Translations under genes and position numbers: made by a program
Assembly: GCA_014384665.1 (NCBI GenBank)
Contig: JACNFI010000272.1
Location: 1 to 16,648, forward strand
Length of the DNA stretch: 16,648 nucleotides
Reading direction: 5' to 3'
Source of the DNA: Candidatus Cloacimonadota bacterium
Lineage (GTDB): Bacteria > Cloacimonadota > Cloacimonadia > JGIOTU-2
Part shown: piece after piece, positions 1 to 8,688 of the stretch
Layout of the letters: each line of letters opens with the position of its first letter
Numbering within the stretch: the first letter of the stretch is position 1
Notes under the pieces: generated by a model
What the model was told of the DNA's origin: nothing
What the model saw: only the letters and a program-made list of their open reading frames with translations
Databases searched by the model: none

Positions 1-118
1 CTTTAGCTGACTTGACTTAAGTTTTCTAACTTATTGAAATAAGTCAACTTAACTCAAGACTATCGTCTTAAGTCAAGTTTCCATTTATCGAAAAAACCGA
101 CTTTACGGACAGACACTA
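1..118. mobile_element. Right-hand part of an inverted-repeat (MITE-like) element, cut by the window edge
   Basis: The segment ends in GACTTTACGGACAGACACTA (99-118), whose reverse complement closely matches the left terminus of the element at 12022-12167 (TAGTGTTTGTCAGTAAAGT). This is therefore one terminus of the same repeat family. Internally, ACTTGACTTAAG (10-21) is exactly complementary to CTTAAGTCAAGT (67-78), and ACTTAT (29-34) pairs with ATAAGT (39-44), so the segment folds as nested hairpins. There is no ORF. The other terminus would lie left of the window. The name MITE is inferred from shape, since no transposase is visible. Confidence 0.5.
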
Positions 119-194
119 ATTAGAGATATGTTTTTAGTAATTTTATAATGGTCAAATGTAGAAATGCTATAAGTATAGAATTGTTACTTTGGGT

Positions 195-1019
195 TTACCT
201 ATTATTAGTAATAATTTGATATAGTTTATCACCCATTGTAGATATTTTTGGATTTTTATCAGTTTTCCAATCTTTTATAGTATCTTTTGTCAGTATTACA
301 AAATCTTTGTTTTTATTTTTTATTTCACTAGCTTTCAAACTATTTGCGAGTTTTTTCATTGACACCCATATTGTTTTTATCCTTTTTTCATCAGCATTTT
401 TTAGCCATTCCTTAAGATATGGATAGACCTCAGCAGGACGAATTCGTGCGATTTGAATAATTGTGTGTGTAATTTTCTTTTGAACTTCAATGCTATCATC
501 ATCAATAATTTTTTCAATAAATTCCATAACAAAATGAGGGTCTTGAGCAGAGAAATTTTCTAAGCCATGAAAAGATAAAGAGCGTTTTTGCCCATCTGAA
601 CTTTCAATCCATTTTAGCATATTTGCCTTCATCAGGTCTGGATACTCCTTCCAGAAGAGGTCCATAATATTTTCAGATTCCCACTTTATCTCAAGATAAT
701 ATTTACTTAGAATCTTTATCATTTCTTCAGGATTATCCATATAATAATTATAAAAGAATAATAAAGCGGTTGCTCGCTTGGCATATATTTTTGAGTTCAA
801 AAGTGATTGTGAAAGTTTAAATAACTTATCTTTATAGGTAGATTGATAAGCTGTTTCTGCAATTATTTTGCGGCCAAAATAATTTTTACACGAGGCTAAT
901 TCTTCAAATTTCTTTTTGCCTTTATTAGATGACTTATCAAAAAGAGCAAGTACATTTTCAGTTTCAACACAGACCGCTTTTTCTTCTTTCTCACTAAGGC
1001 GACCAATTTTTTTAATCAT
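195..1019 (-). CDS. Helical-repeat (HEAT/ARM-like) protein, possibly AlkC/AlkD-like
   Basis: A 274-residue soluble protein with no signal peptide or membrane segment. It is almost entirely alpha-helical and has HEAT/ARM-like helix pairs, for example around residues 150-230, where IARIRPAEVYPYLKEWLKN and the following KRIKTIWVSMKKLA look like consecutive helices. The overall pattern and length recall the AlkC/AlkD family, HEAT-fold DNA glycosylases that remove alkylated bases, but I see no diagnostic catalytic aspartate context and the resemblance is weak. The start is supported by an AAAGG ribosome site (complement of 1026-1030) seven bases upstream of the ATG. The gene stands alone and is divergent from the large sensor kinase across a 269-bp AT-rich spacer. 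Alternative: a generic HEAT-repeat scaffold protein. I am confident it is a gene, not of the function. Confidence 0.75.
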   Translation of the reverse strand: MIKKIGRLSEKEEKAVCVETENVLALFDKSSNKGKKKFEELASCKNYFGRKIIAETAYQSTYKDKLFKLSQSLLNSKIYAKRATALLFFYNYYMDNPEEMIKILSKYYLEIKWESENIMDLFWKEYPDLMKANMLKWIESSDGQKRSLSFHGLENFSAQDPHFVMEFIEKIIDDDSIEVQKKITHTIIQIARIRPAEVYPYLKEWLKNADEKRIKTIWVSMKKLANSLKASEIKNKNKDFVILTKDTIKDWKTDKNPKISTMGDKLYQIITNNR

Positions 1020-1229
1020 ATATTACCTTTCAGATTTGAATTGTTGAATTATGTTTTAATGTTGCAAAATTCTTGAAATTATTACAGTAAATTTATATTT
1101 GGACTTTAGACCTTTATGTAAAAAGGTGGTTTTTTTAACATACTTTTCTAAGACAAATTGTATTGTCAAGTAAAATCATAAATTTCTTAATAAAAAAATT
1201 TAAATATTTTTGATATTTACATTTAATTA

Positions 1230-1258
1230 TTGACATAAAAATTTAAGATTGGTATAAA
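1230..1258 (+). promoter_or_regulatory. Sigma70-type promoter for the hybrid sensor kinase
   Basis: TTGACA at 1230-1235 and TATAAA at 1253-1258 are separated by exactly 17 bp, close to the vegetative consensus. Transcription would start near 1265, giving a leader of about 25 nt with TGGAG (1279-1283) as ribosome site before the ATG at 1289. The surrounding DNA is very AT-rich, so chance matches are possible, but exact -35, near-exact -10 and ideal spacing together are persuasive. Confidence 0.7.
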
Positions 1259-1288
1259 AAAACTGTTAAATATTTTAGTGGAGTTCTT

Positions 1289-4200
1289 ATGAGTTTAATA
1301 GCATTACATTATAAATTAAAAGAAAAGATTGGTAGTGGAAGTTTTGGTACAGTATATACAGTTGAAGATATTGCAAATAAGCAAATTTTAGCAATAAAAA
1401 TCTTTGATAAAATTCCATTAGATGATATTCGTGAAAAATTAAATCCTCAAACAATGCAAGAGATTATAAAAATCTCTCATCCTAATCTAATTAAAGTAAT
1501 GGATTATGGGATTCATCAAAACCATTTATATTTTCTTTCTGAATTTTATAAGGGTCAGGGTCTACAGAATTTTCGTCTTAATAAAAAGAATAAAGGCGAG
1601 TTCCTTAAGATTATTGTACAAATATGTTATGCTATTGACTATCTTCATTCATGCAACATTATTCATAAGGATTTAAAGCTTGAGAATATCCTTTACAGGC
1701 AATTTGAAAAAGAAATAAAAGTAAAAGTATGTGATTTTGGCTTTAATAAGATAATATCTCAGACTGATGCCTATGCTGAAGGTGAGGTGGTGAGTTTACC
1801 CTATTTATCTCCTGAATTATTACAGGGAGCGCAATTTTCAGCTAAAAGTGATTTATATGCTTTAGGTATTATAATGTATTATCTTGCTGTTGGAAATTTT
1901 CCTTTCTCCGAGGATGAAATAGAACTTATGTCAGAAAAGAAGGCACTCAATATTATTCCGCAATTTCCAAGTAAAATCAATCCAGCAGTTGATAAAAAGC
2001 TGGAAGAGTTGATCTTCCATTTAATTGAATTCAATCCTGAAATAAGGATTAGTAGTCCTTCTGAAGTTATAGATTATATTAATAAAAGCCAAAAAGAACA
2101 ATTCCCGAGGTCGTTAGAACCATCTATATTAAAACAAATTGAGTCCAAGCTAATAAAGTTTAGAGAAAATGATATTATGAAACTAAAAAGCTTTGTTGAA
2201 AGGATTTCTCATGGACAAGGTCAAATTGTTTTTCTTACAGGTGAAAAGGGGATAGGAAAAAAAGAATCTATGCGTTTCCTAAAATGGTATTCACTTTCAG
2301 AAGATAACTATGTTTTTTGTTATAATTGTAGTAAAGACCATCGTGATCCGTTCTTTATGCTAATCAAAGAGGTTTTACTTTCCCAAAATGAAGAAAGCAA
2401 ACTTACATTCAAAAAGAATGCGTCCGAAAAATTTTGTGAATTTTTGTTTGAGTCTGAAGAAAAATCACTTGAAATTTTTGAAAATAAATCCAGCCTGGAA
2501 AAAGATTTTGTGTTAGGTAGGGATTATATTTACAACTTTTCCAAAGTTAAACCAATTATTTATTTTATTAGTGATATTGATATGGCTGGGGAATCCACAC
2601 TGGATTTTATTAAATTTATTTCTCAGGATATTGATAACTACAGAATTTTGATTTTAGCCAGCACCTATAATAAATCTATAATTGAAGAAGTAGAAAATTC
2701 TGTTCAAACTCATATTCTACCTTTATCAAAAACTGAAACATATAAATTTTTAAATGAATTACTTTTAACTGACTGTCCAGAAGATTTTTTAAAACAGATC
2801 TATTATATATCAAATGGAAACCAACTTTTTATCAAGAGTATTTTAGTATCTCTTATTGAAAATAATCAAATTATTACCCAGAATGGAGAGTGGGAATTTA
2901 ATGTAGATATTACTAAAATAGAATTACCTTCAACGATTAAAAATCTTATAGATATAAAGATTAGTCAAATTCCCACCAATATTAAGAATTTGTTATCAAA
3001 ATTAACGGTTTTACAAGTTCCTTTATCAACAGAAATAATTAAATATATACTTGATTTTAAAACTTCTAAGGAATTATTTTTTTTCATGCAACAATGCGAA
3101 GATATGGAAATATTAGTAAAAAATGAGGATTATGAAGATGAGGGTTATTACAAATTTGTATATCCAAAAATAAAGGATATTTTTTCAGCAAATATACTTC
3201 CAAAACAGAGAAAAGTTATCGCATTAAAAGTTATACATTATTTCAAGGATAAAAAGGTAACCAAACCTGTTACTGTAGATGGTTTAATATCGCACTGTTT
3301 ATTTGTAAAAGATTACGAATCTTCTGTGGAATATAAAATGGCTAAAGCAGGTTATTACATTGATAAGAAAAATTATCTGAAAGCATGGGATTCCTGTTGT
3401 GATTCAGTAAGATATTTAGATAAAATTAAAGAGAAGATATCAAATGATAATATAAAAAAGTATTTAAAAATGTTTTTTAGTTTAAGTAATATTCTTGGAA
3501 AATGTAACCTACCACAGGATTATTTCCGAAATTATCAAAAATATATCAAGCCAGATTTTGAAATCCTTTTATTATATGGTAAACAATTATTACAATGTCA
3601 CAAGTATAGTGACTCTGTTAGAATACTTCAGAGAGCAGAAAAGTTTGCTACACAAACTGAGAAACATTCCATCTTGATTTCTCTGTTAGAATTATATACT
3701 TTATCCAATAAGTTAGATAAGTCAGCCGAACTGTTAAAAAAAATCAATCCTGATTTACTTTCAACAAAACAAAAAGTTGAATTTCTCTTACAAAAAGCAA
3801 ATTTTTATTATGTATCTGCTCAATATGAGAGTGCTATTGAAACCCTTAAGTTAGGAGCACGAATTGCACAAAAAGAGTCATTATATTTTCTTCTTGGAAG
3901 GGTTTATCAAGTTTTAGCAGATACTTACAATATAGAAAATATAGTTGATAAGGCTATTCATTTCTATCAAGAAGCTTCTACTTACAGTAAGGGGGGAGGG
4001 GACCTTCTCAATCTTGCCAGGATTTTTTCACATTTGGGCTTTTTATATTATAAAAAGGGTGAACTTCAGAATGCTAAGGAAAAATTAAAGCAAGCATTAT
4101 ATCATTTTCAAATGATTAATTATCTCCCAGGTATGGCTGAAGTAAACCTTAATCTTGCTCAAATCCAGCATAAATTAGGTGAATTTCATAAATCTGATAA

Positions 4201-6784
4201 ATACTTTCATTCAGCATTAAAAATTTCTAAAAATATTAGAGATGGTAAATTACAGAAGAAAATTCTAAACAAATATGCTTTTCTCAAATTTAGGATTTCT
4301 TTACCATCAGTTTTTCTACGATTCCTACATAAAAATTATCCTGAATACTTCAAGGATGGTAAAATAGTTCAAATTAATTCGTTCTTAAAAAATTATGTTT
4401 TTTTTCTTATATTGATTGGAAAAGAGGAATATATTAAAACTATATTTAAGCAAATTGAAGCTCAAAAAGTGAATATCAATTTAGAAAAGGAGTTTATCTT
4501 ACAAATGAGCGGATGGATAGCAAGAAGTAAAGGACATTTTATAGAAGCTATAAAATTTTTTAAAAAGGCTGCCACAGTAGCACATAAGAATAAAAATGAA
4601 TACGCTTTAATGAACAGCCATTTTAATCTATCAGATACTTATTATTTAGCCGGGAATCTTAAGCAAGCAGCAATTAATTGTGATATAGCAAAGTCTATTG
4701 CAACAAAAAATGATTTTGCTCGATGGAGGAATTATGCAAGAGTATTGCAATCCAAGATACTTCTCAAAAATCCAGAGATAAATTTACGAACCATTATTCG
4801 TGAATTACTTTATGCTGAAGAAGTTTCTCGTAAAATGAATGATTGGAGTATGCATTGTGAAAGTTTGTTTTTTATAATGCTTATTTATCATTCACTTCAT
4901 AATAAAAAATTAGAAGAATCTTATAAAATGAAATTTGTTGCACTTATTGAAAAATTCACAAGGGGATTAGATGAGGATGACCAGCAATCTCTCAAGAATA
5001 AATTTCATTTTTATATTCTCAAATCAGCTGAAAAAATTAAAGAAATAGTTGCATATAGAGCAAATATTTCTCCCACAAAGCTTCAATATTATTTCTTTGA
5101 TTTGTTACAACTTTCCAGTATTCAACAGATAAAATTTTATATTGGGAAACACATTAAAGAAATGATTGGTATAAACAGATATGCGATTTTACTGTACGGG
5201 GATAAAAAAGGTGAAGAGGATTTCTGGCTTTCCTCTGGTTTTCATAAAGGTTTTTTAACAGGTGAACATCAACCTTACTTTGAAAAAGTAAGAATTAATA
5301 TGAAACCGGAATACTATAATATTGAAAAGAAGAACTATTGTTTACTGCCACTTATGTTAAAAGATGAAATTATTGGGATGGTAATTTTATCTGATAATGG
5401 AGAGTTTCCTTTCACGAAATCTGAAAAACTTATTATTAAACTTTCAGGATTATATCTTACTATAATTCTAAAAAAAATTGGAGAATATGAGGAGGTTTTA
5501 GAACAAAGAGAACAACTATCAAACCTCTTCAGTATCAGCAGAGATCTTCTTCAGATAATGGATTTAGACGCACTAAAGAGACAAATAACATTAAATGCCA
5601 TTGGACTTTCTGGTGGAGAACGAGGGTTTTTCATTACACTTGATGAAAATGAAAATTTTGTGTTTGATGTTGCTATTATGAGATCTGGAGAAAAAATAGA
5701 CGAAAAAAATCTTAAGATAAGCAAAACTATCTTAAGAGAGGTCTATGAGAGTAATATTGCACGTACTATTACTGATGCCTTTCAGGAAGCATCATTTTCA
5801 GATGCTGATAGTATTAAATTGTATGAACTTCATTCCGTATATTGTTCTCCCATTATCGTAAATAACTCCACTTTTGGTTTTTTATATCTTGATAATATTG
5901 GAAGTAAGCAGAAAATTATTAAATTCAATGAAAAATTATTAAAGATTTTTTTGCTTGCATCCGAAACCTCTATTAAAAATTCCTTAGATTATGAGAAATT
6001 ATGCATAGCCAATCAAGAACTGCTCAAAATTGAACAGGAAAGAGCACAATTTATTAACATTTCAGCACATGAATTCAATACTCCTATTCAAACTTTAAAA
6101 GGATATTTTGATATACTGAAAGATGAAAATATACAACCAGAAGTTAAAAGTAACACTTTAAGAGTTATGGAAAATAACATAAACAGATTATTAAATTCAA
6201 TTAACAATGTTATGCAAATGAATGCAGTTGAAAGAAGTAGTTTAAAATTAGTAAAAGAAATAATAAATATTAAAGATATTCTAAATATTGTATATGATGA
6301 GATAAAAATCTTATCAGATACACGGAAACAAAAATTACTATTACAAATTTCCAAAAATCTTAAACCTGTTTATGCAGAACGAAATTGCTTAATTAATGCC
6401 ATCAAAAACCTTGTTCTTAATGCAATTAAATTTACAGATGATTATGGTGAGATTATTATAGGCGCAAGAAAATCAGAATTTAAGAAAGAGGAAATTGATA
6501 ATAATGAAACAATCGTGATTTATATAAAAGATAATGGAATTGGGATTCCATCTTATGAATTGGAGAATATTTTTCAAGAATTTTACGAGGTGGCTAATAT
6601 AGAAAGTCATCATTCTGGCTTAACTGAATTCAAATCATCTGGATTGGGTTTAGGACTTCCTGTTACAAAATCCATTATTGAACTTTTTGGTGGTAAAATG
6701 TGGGTAAAAAGTGTAAAAGGCGAAGGTTCAACCTTTTTTCTCGCTCTGCCTGTTGGAAATAAAAAAACAGACCTGAGAGAATGA
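1289..6784 (+). CDS. Giant hybrid Ser/Thr kinase - ATPase - TPR - GAF - histidine kinase
   Basis: This is a predicted cytoplasmic signalling protein of 1831 residues. The N-terminal eukaryotic-type kinase domain (about 8-270) has a Gly loop GSGSFG (15-20), K37, the catalytic loop HKDLKLEN (H126, D128; HKD in place of HRD), DFG 149-151 and an SPE motif. Next is a STAND/AAA-like ATPase with Walker A GEKGIGKK (318-325) and a Walker B-like FISDID (D429, D431). A TPR-like region covers about 760-1140. Two GAF-like domains lie at about 1255-1398 and 1410-1558. At the C terminus are HisKA with H1594 in SAHEFNTP, and HATPase with N1711, DNGIGIP from D1748 and GLGLGL from G1785. There is no transmembrane segment or receiver domain. 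This order is known from cyanobacterial and other hybrid STK-HK proteins. Its ligand and its phosphotransfer partner are unknown. The last codon overlaps the next gene by ATGA. Confidence 0.93.
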   Translation: MSLIALHYKLKEKIGSGSFGTVYTVEDIANKQILAIKIFDKIPLDDIREKLNPQTMQEIIKISHPNLIKVMDYGIHQNHLYFLSEFYKGQGLQNFRLNKKNKGEFLKIIVQICYAIDYLHSCNIIHKDLKLENILYRQFEKEIKVKVCDFGFNKIISQTDAYAEGEVVSLPYLSPELLQGAQFSAKSDLYALGIIMYYLAVGNFPFSEDEIELMSEKKALNIIPQFPSKINPAVDKKLEELIFHLIEFNPEIRISSPSEVIDYINKSQKEQFPRSLEPSILKQIESKLIKFRENDIMKLKSFVERISHGQGQIVFLTGEKGIGKKESMRFLKWYSLSEDNYVFCYNCSKDHRDPFFMLIKEVLLSQNEESKLTFKKNASEKFCEFLFESEEKSLEIFENKSSLEKDFVLGRDYIYNFSKVKPIIYFISDIDMAGESTLDFIKFISQDIDNYRILILASTYNKSIIEEVENSVQTHILPLSKTETYKFLNELLLTDCPEDFLKQIYYISNGNQLFIKSILVSLIENNQIITQNGEWEFNVDITKIELPSTIKNLIDIKISQIPTNIKNLLSKLTVLQVPLSTEIIKYILDFKTSKELFFFMQQCEDMEILVKNEDYEDEGYYKFVYPKIKDIFSANILPKQRKVIALKVIHYFKDKKVTKPVTVDGLISHCLFVKDYESSVEYKMAKAGYYIDKKNYLKAWDSCCDSVRYLDKIKEKISNDNIKKYLKMFFSLSNILGKCNLPQDYFRNYQKYIKPDFEILLLYGKQLLQCHKYSDSVRILQRAEKFATQTEKHSILISLLELYTLSNKLDKSAELLKKINPDLLSTKQKVEFLLQKANFYYVSAQYESAIETLKLGARIAQKESLYFLLGRVYQVLADTYNIENIVDKAIHFYQEASTYSKGGGDLLNLARIFSHLGFLYYKKGELQNAKEKLKQALYHFQMINYLPGMAEVNLNLAQIQHKLGEFHKSDKYFHSALKISKNIRDGKLQKKILNKYAFLKFRISLPSVFLRFLHKNYPEYFKDGKIVQINSFLKNYVFFLILIGKEEYIKTIFKQIEAQKVNINLEKEFILQMSGWIARSKGHFIEAIKFFKKAATVAHKNKNEYALMNSHFNLSDTYYLAGNLKQAAINCDIAKSIATKNDFARWRNYARVLQSKILLKNPEINLRTIIRELLYAEEVSRKMNDWSMHCESLFFIMLIYHSLHNKKLEESYKMKFVALIEKFTRGLDEDDQQSLKNKFHFYILKSAEKIKEIVAYRANISPTKLQYYFFDLLQLSSIQQIKFYIGKHIKEMIGINRYAILLYGDKKGEEDFWLSSGFHKGFLTGEHQPYFEKVRINMKPEYYNIEKKNYCLLPLMLKDEIIGMVILSDNGEFPFTKSEKLIIKLSGLYLTIILKKIGEYEEVLEQREQLSNLFSISRDLLQIMDLDALKRQITLNAIGLSGGERGFFITLDENENFVFDVAIMRSGEKIDEKNLKISKTILREVYESNIARTITDAFQEASFSDADSIKLYELHSVYCSPIIVNNSTFGFLYLDNIGSKQKIIKFNEKLLKIFLLASETSIKNSLDYEKLCIANQELLKIEQERAQFINISAHEFNTPIQTLKGYFDILKDENIQPEVKSNTLRVMENNINRLLNSINNVMQMNAVERSSLKLVKEIINIKDILNIVYDEIKILSDTRKQKLLLQISKNLKPVYAERNCLINAIKNLVLNAIKFTDDYGEIIIGARKSEFKKEEIDNNETIVIYIKDNGIGIPSYELENIFQEFYEVANIESHHSGLTEFKSSGLGLGLPVTKSIIELFGGKMWVKSVKGEGSTFFLALPVGNKKTDLRE

Positions 6785-7824
6785 ATCTAAAAAATATGAG
6801 CATATTTTTTGGAAATAAAAAAGGCAAATTGGATAGTTTCAATAACTATTCTCCAATTAATTTTACAGAATTGCTTAATAATCCCAAGCAAATTTTGGTT
6901 ATACTTTCATCTGAATTTGTTGAATTTATACAATCATTAAGGGCACTTTCATTATTATTACATTCATATTCTAATGTTTCTATATTGATTTCAGATAAGA
7001 AAAATGTTTTCTTTCTTGAAAAATGTTTTGCTAACTTAAAATATGATTATTTTATTTATGATAAAACTGGAATACCACCAAAAATATATAGTAAGTATTT
7101 TGATATCATTATTATATTATCAAAGACATTAAATAAAACTCTGAAGTATTATTTGCATAAATGTAGTCGTTCAATCAAGGCAGGTATTAGGGAGTTTGAG
7201 TATCCAGAAATAGTCAATTTTATTTCACATTCAAAAAATTCATTATCTTTTAGTGTAAGTTTTTTTAATTTGGTGAGCAGTATTTTAGGAAAAGAATTTG
7301 ATATAGACGAATTTGATGTCAAAATTGATATATCAGCAGCAAATCTTTCATTAAGTAGAAATATACTTGTTCCCTTTACTCAATATAGTGAAGGGATTTT
7401 TTTGCTTGATATATCCTCCGGGTTGAATACCACTCTTTTTTCTGAAAATCAGATTAGCCAGATAAATCAACATATACGAGACAGGTTAAATTGCAATCTT
7501 GTGCTATTTGATTGGAATGTTAAGAGATATGAAAAATTAATATCAAGGGGGAATACCAGTAGTTTGAGATTAATCTCAGAAAATAATCTTTCTTTGTTAA
7601 CTGCTCTTTTAAGTAATATGAAAATGATTATCTGTCCGAATAGCAAGTTATTTCATATTGCTCAATTGTTGAAAGTAAAATCAATAGGTGTATTTCTGCA
7701 AGATGAAAAAGGTTCCTTTTATAAAAGTGAAAATAGTATAGAATTTGTTGTTAAGAATTTCAAATTACTTCCTATTAAGGAAATTGTAAATAGAATAGTT
7801 GAGTCTACTATAAAAAGTCCTTAA
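6781..7824 (+). CDS. Degenerate GT9 (heptosyltransferase)-like protein coupled to the sensor kinase
   Basis: A 347-residue soluble protein whose ATG lies inside the ATGA overlap with the sensor kinase stop, so translation is very probably coupled. The C-terminal part (LLTALLSNMKMIICPNSKL followed by FHIAQLLKVKSIGVF) resembles the GT9/ADP-heptosyltransferase pattern in which a nucleotide-sugar-binding D-S-G-x-x-H motif precedes a hydrophobic strand. Here the motif reads N-S-K-L-F-H. The N terminus (QILVILSSEFVEFIQSLRAL) has the shape of the GT9 first strand and helix but lacks the usual G-D. The fold assignment is therefore tentative, and catalytic activity is doubtful because key positions are substituted. 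It could be a non-catalytic partner or ligand-sensing subunit of the kinase. No membrane segment or signal peptide is seen. Confidence 0.65.
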   Translation: MNLKNMSIFFGNKKGKLDSFNNYSPINFTELLNNPKQILVILSSEFVEFIQSLRALSLLLHSYSNVSILISDKKNVFFLEKCFANLKYDYFIYDKTGIPPKIYSKYFDIIIILSKTLNKTLKYYLHKCSRSIKAGIREFEYPEIVNFISHSKNSLSFSVSFFNLVSSILGKEFDIDEFDVKIDISAANLSLSRNILVPFTQYSEGIFLLDISSGLNTTLFSENQISQINQHIRDRLNCNLVLFDWNVKRYEKLISRGNTSSLRLISENNLSLLTALLSNMKMIICPNSKLFHIAQLLKVKSIGVFLQDEKGSFYKSENSIEFVVKNFKLLPIKEIVNRIVESTIKSP

Positions 7825-7835
7825 CCGCGAATGAA

Positions 7836-7897
7836 CCCCGTTAGATAATTTTAATATTGTGTAGAATTAAATAAATTTATCGGAATATCTAACGGGG
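7836..7897. mobile_element. 62-bp miniature inverted-repeat element with TGAA target duplication
   Basis: CCCCGTTAGATA (7836-7847) and TATCTAACGGGG (7886-7897) are perfect 12-bp terminal inverted repeats around 38 bp of AT-rich DNA. TGAA flanks the element on both sides (7832-7835 and 7898-7901). Removing the element plus one TGAA restores a 10-bp tandem repeat, CGCGAATGAA then CGCGAATAAA then CGCC, so insertion into a pre-existing repeat is well supported. The element is too small to encode a transposase and would need one supplied in trans. It lies 11 bp after the stop of the GT9-like gene. As RNA it could also form a hairpin, but it lacks a following T-run. Confidence 0.75.
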
Positions 7898-8001
7898 TGA
7901 ACGCGAATAAACGCCAATTTTGAATGTGATATTACAAAAATTGCAGACTACCTAATCCACCAGCTATAGGCAAATTAGTGTCATAGAAGTCCACAGTTTT
8001 A

Positions 8002-8056
8002 TCCCCGATTCCTGAGATCCCCGCGGACGCGGGGACAGGAATGGGCTTAATCGGGA
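8002..8056. repeat. GC-rich nested palindrome (REP-like) in the 7825-8266 spacer
   Basis: Three nested arm pairs are visible: TCCCCGATT (8002-8010) with AATCGGGA (8049-8056, one bulged C), ATTCCTG (8008-8014) with CAGGAAT (8036-8042), and TCCCCGCG (8018-8025) with CGCGGGGA (8028-8035). The palindrome stands out in a spacer that is otherwise AT-rich. It resembles the extragenic palindromes scattered in many environmental genomes; copy number cannot be judged from one window. The rest of the spacer (7902-8001 and 8057-8266) shows no convincing gene. Confidence 0.55.
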
Positions 8057-8266
8057 ATGGGAAATGGAACAAAAACTGGATTCTAAAACCTTCATGGGTT
8101 TTTATAGCGGACTCATAGTTGAATTTTATGCTCGGCAAAAATATTATTTCAGGGAATAATAATAACTAAAAAATTATCGTAAATTATGATAAAAAATAAT
8201 TTTTGCTTGACAAAGAAAAATCAAAGCAAAAAAAGTAATATTAAATTTATAATGAGAAGAGAAAAA

Positions 8267-8563
8267 ATGAGCAAAAAGATTTGTATTACAATTATTATTT
8301 TATTATGTTTTGCCACAATAACCTTTTCTAAAGAAGCAAAACCAGTAAAAGAGCCATTATGTTCGTCTTATCAATCCCAATTAAATATTTTGTCTCTCAA
8401 ACTTAATTTTATACAAGGAGATTTTCAGTTTAATCGCTTTGAAGAAAATGATGAGTTTGCTCAAGATAATGAAACTGACCCTGTAGTTCACCGTCGTGGA
8501 CATAGAATAAGAAAAGCTGTAAAAGAGGGTAAATACAAGTCCAAATCTGGTTTTTGTAGATAA
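8267..8563 (+). CDS. Small predicted secreted protein with a cationic C-terminal tail
   Basis: A 98-residue protein of unknown family. Residues 1-20 form a typical Sec signal (MSKK, then the hydrophobic stretch ICITIIILLCFATITF), with cleavage likely near S21. No proper lipobox is present. The middle (about 58-71) is acidic, and the last 26 residues after DPVV are strongly basic (about ten Lys/Arg). Two cysteines, C32 and C97, would remain after cleavage and might form a disulfide. The chosen start follows a purine-rich GAGAAGAGA site (8254-8262). In-frame ATGs at 8186 and 8252 would place charged residues before the signal and have poorer ribosome sites. An acidic segment before a basic tail is seen in some precursor peptides, but nothing proves a function. 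It precedes ahcY by 125 bp. Confidence 0.6.
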   Translation: MSKKICITIIILLCFATITFSKEAKPVKEPLCSSYQSQLNILSLKLNFIQGDFQFNRFEENDEFAQDNETDPVVHRRGHRIRKAVKEGKYKSKSGFCR

Positions 8564-8597
8564 AGTTTTGCATAAAAGGTTACTATTATATTTTTCA

Positions 8598-8614
8598 AAC
8601 AGTTAAGAACTGTT
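8598..8614. other. Small perfect hairpin between the secreted-protein gene and ahcY
   Basis: AACAGTT (8598-8604) and AACTGTT (8608-8614) are exact inverted repeats around a 3-nt loop. No T-run follows, so it is not a typical intrinsic terminator. It may be an operator-like dyad or mRNA structure ahead of ahcY. Confidence 0.35.
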
Positions 8615-8688
8615 AGTAGGAAAATACTATCTCATTTTAAAATAAACTACTATAAAATTTATACTACTAAAAAATGAAGGGAGAGAAA

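Noticed and set aside
7932..8138. Minus-strand 68-residue open frame
   Set aside because: It starts with TTG, has no ribosome site, and reads through the GC-rich palindrome, which accounts for its central VPASAGISGI segment. More likely repeat DNA than a gene.
8267..8310. Lipoprotein signal at C14 of the small secreted protein
   Set aside because: The residue before the cysteine is Leu rather than Gly, Ala or Ser, and C14 is inside the hydrophobic core, so ordinary Sec cleavage fits better.
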